From the NCBI GenBank assembly GCA_050260095.1, contig JBLNBQ010000125.1, positions 1-5,878 of the forward strand: 5,878 bases of DNA. The letters run 5' to 3'. The notes under the pieces were generated by a model. That model saw only the letters and a list, made by a program, of their open reading frames with translations, had not been told where the DNA came from and did no database searches. The position numbers and the translations under genes were made by a program. The DNA comes from JBLNBQ01 sp050260095. GTDB lineage: Bacteria > Bacillota > UBA5301 > DYFA01. This document shows positions 5,177 to 5,878 of the stretch, piece by piece. Numbering within the stretch: the first letter of the stretch is position 1; the number at the start of each line of letters is the position of its first letter.

Positions 5177-5878
5177 GTGCAAGGCTTAAGGGCGGCCGGC
5201 TTCGCGGAGCCGGCCACCCTTCTCGCCATGCTGGCGGTCTTCGGGTATCTCTCCGTGGGGCGCCGCTGGCCGATGGGTCTCTCGCTCGTGGCGGGGGCGT
5301 GGGCCGGGGCGGCGCTGGACGGCGACGTCCTGCCGCTGCGCCATCTGGTCGAGGGGGCCTTCACCTACCTCGACCCGATGCTCGTGATCACCACCGCCAT
5401 GCTCTTCATGCGCCTCATGGCCGACGCCGGCCACCTGCCCGCCCTGGTAGGCGTGGTGGAGCGCCGGTTGGGACGTCTTCCGTGGCTGCTCTTGCCGGCA
5501 CTGATGTTGTTCGTGATGTTCCCGGGCATGATCACCGGTTCGTCCACTGCCTCGGTCCTCACGGCGGGGGCCATGGCGGCCCCGCTGCTCGCCGGCCTCG
5601 GCCTGGCGCCGGAGCGGGTCGGCGCATTCGTGGCGATGGGTGGCGTGCTCGGCATGGTGGCGCCCCCGATCAACCTCCCCGCGATGCTCATCGGCGGGGG
5701 GATCGACCTGCCCTACGCCGGCTTCGGCCTGCCGCTGGCCGTAGCGGCTTTTCCCCTGGCCCTCGCGGTGGCCTACGGCCTGGGCTGGCCGCTGCTCCAG
5801 CGGGGACGGGCCGGGCCGCCGCCGGCCTCTGCCCCGGCCGGAGGCGGCGGCAGGCTGGCCCGGGCCCTGGCGCCGCTG
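5177..5878 (+). CDS. TRAP-like (DctM/IT superfamily) permease, N-terminal part, cut by window end
   Basis: The frame is open from GTG 5177 to the last base, giving 234 residues and no stop. It is a multi-spanning inner-membrane transporter: hydrophobic segments lie at about 12-27, 33-46, 66-82, 102-118, 121-141, 147-175 and 182-207, with short charged loops such as GRRW (28-31) and VERRLGRL (94-101). TGSSTAS (120-126) matches the re-entrant SGSS-type motif of DctM large subunits. VAPPINLPAM (161-170) occupies the place of the family's IPPS motif but lacks its Ser. The family imports organic or amino acids with Na+ or H+, normally with a DctP binding protein and a DctQ small subunit; neither is seen upstream. 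A Pro/Ala/Gly-rich hydrophilic stretch (208-225) is probably the central loop, leaving the second half beyond the window. Alternative starts are GTG 5165 and ATG 5228. It could also belong to another IT-superfamily branch (CitMHS or Na+/H+ antiporter-like). Substrate unknown. Confidence 0.75.
   Translation, partial: MQGLRAAGFAEPATLLAMLAVFGYLSVGRRWPMGLSLVAGAWAGAALDGDVLPLRHLVEGAFTYLDPMLVITTAMLFMRLMADAGHLPALVGVVERRLGRLPWLLLPALMLFVMFPGMITGSSTASVLTAGAMAAPLLAGLGLAPERVGAFVAMGGVLGMVAPPINLPAMLIGGGIDLPYAGFGLPLAVAAFPLALAVAYGLGWPLLQRGRAGPPPASAPAGGGGRLARALAPL
5194..5215 (+). other. Perfect 8-bp GC-rich hairpin at the start of the permease gene
   Basis: GGCCGGCT (5194-5201) and AGCCGGCC (5208-5215) are exact reverse complements around the 6-base loop TCGCGG. 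The stem is very stable and begins 17 bases after GTG 5177, within the first codons of the permease. No U-run follows, so it is not a standard terminator. It could slow translation, stop RNA decay from the 3' side or mark a processing point; coding for GRAAGFAEPA-like sequence alone could also create it. Confidence 0.45.

Noticed and set aside
1..5878. tRNA or rRNA genes, CRISPR arrays, insertion sequences, attachment sites
   Set aside because: No spaced repeat series, transposase motif, terminal inverted repeats or RNA gene signatures were seen; nearly all bases are covered by the five genes and no gene-free stretch exceeds 51 bases.

Overview
The window is very GC-rich DNA, about 80% GC in one sampled 60-base line of the first gene and about 60% in one sampled line of the third. 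All five recognisable genes lie on the + strand with short gaps. Strong AAGGAGG-type ribosome binding sites, frequent GTG starts and an RACo-type corrinoid activator fit a high-GC member of the Bacillota, possibly thermophilic or acetogenic. That placement is an inference from style, not a taxonomic result.

Layout. Positions 1-37 are the upstream flank, with a possible tail of another gene overlapping the first start (ATGA). Positions 38-1696 encode an ASKHA-type ATPase with an N-terminal plant-type 2Fe-2S domain, the RACo family that reactivates corrinoid proteins. It probably closes an upstream methyltransferase operon. After a 51-base gap containing a local AT-rich patch, four genes follow: an exported M14-type zinc deacylase of the succinylglutamate desuccinylase/aspartoacylase superfamily (best start 1748, end 2866); an exported gamma-glutamyltransferase-family enzyme (2895-4550); a small exported protein that resembles the DUF6305 family (4602-5168); and a TRAP-like/IT-superfamily multi-membrane permease cut by the window end (5177-5878). 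Gaps within the four-gene group are 28, 51 and 8 bases, with no obvious terminator, so they look like one operon.

How the genes may work together (inference). Two exported amidohydrolases with carboxylate-type substrates, a small exported protein and an ion-coupled carboxylate-type permease suggest a scavenging module: cleave an acylated or gamma-linked amino-acid conjugate outside the membrane, then import a product. The most interesting observation is that the GGT homologue keeps its nucleophilic threonine and carboxylate-binding arginine but has replaced several residues that hold the alpha-amino end of gamma-glutamyl substrates, including Asn at the position of E. coli Asp433. The true substrate may therefore not be a gamma-glutamyl compound. 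The second point is the DUF6305-like protein sitting directly before the permease, where a DctP binding protein and DctQ small subunit would be expected in a classical TRAP system.
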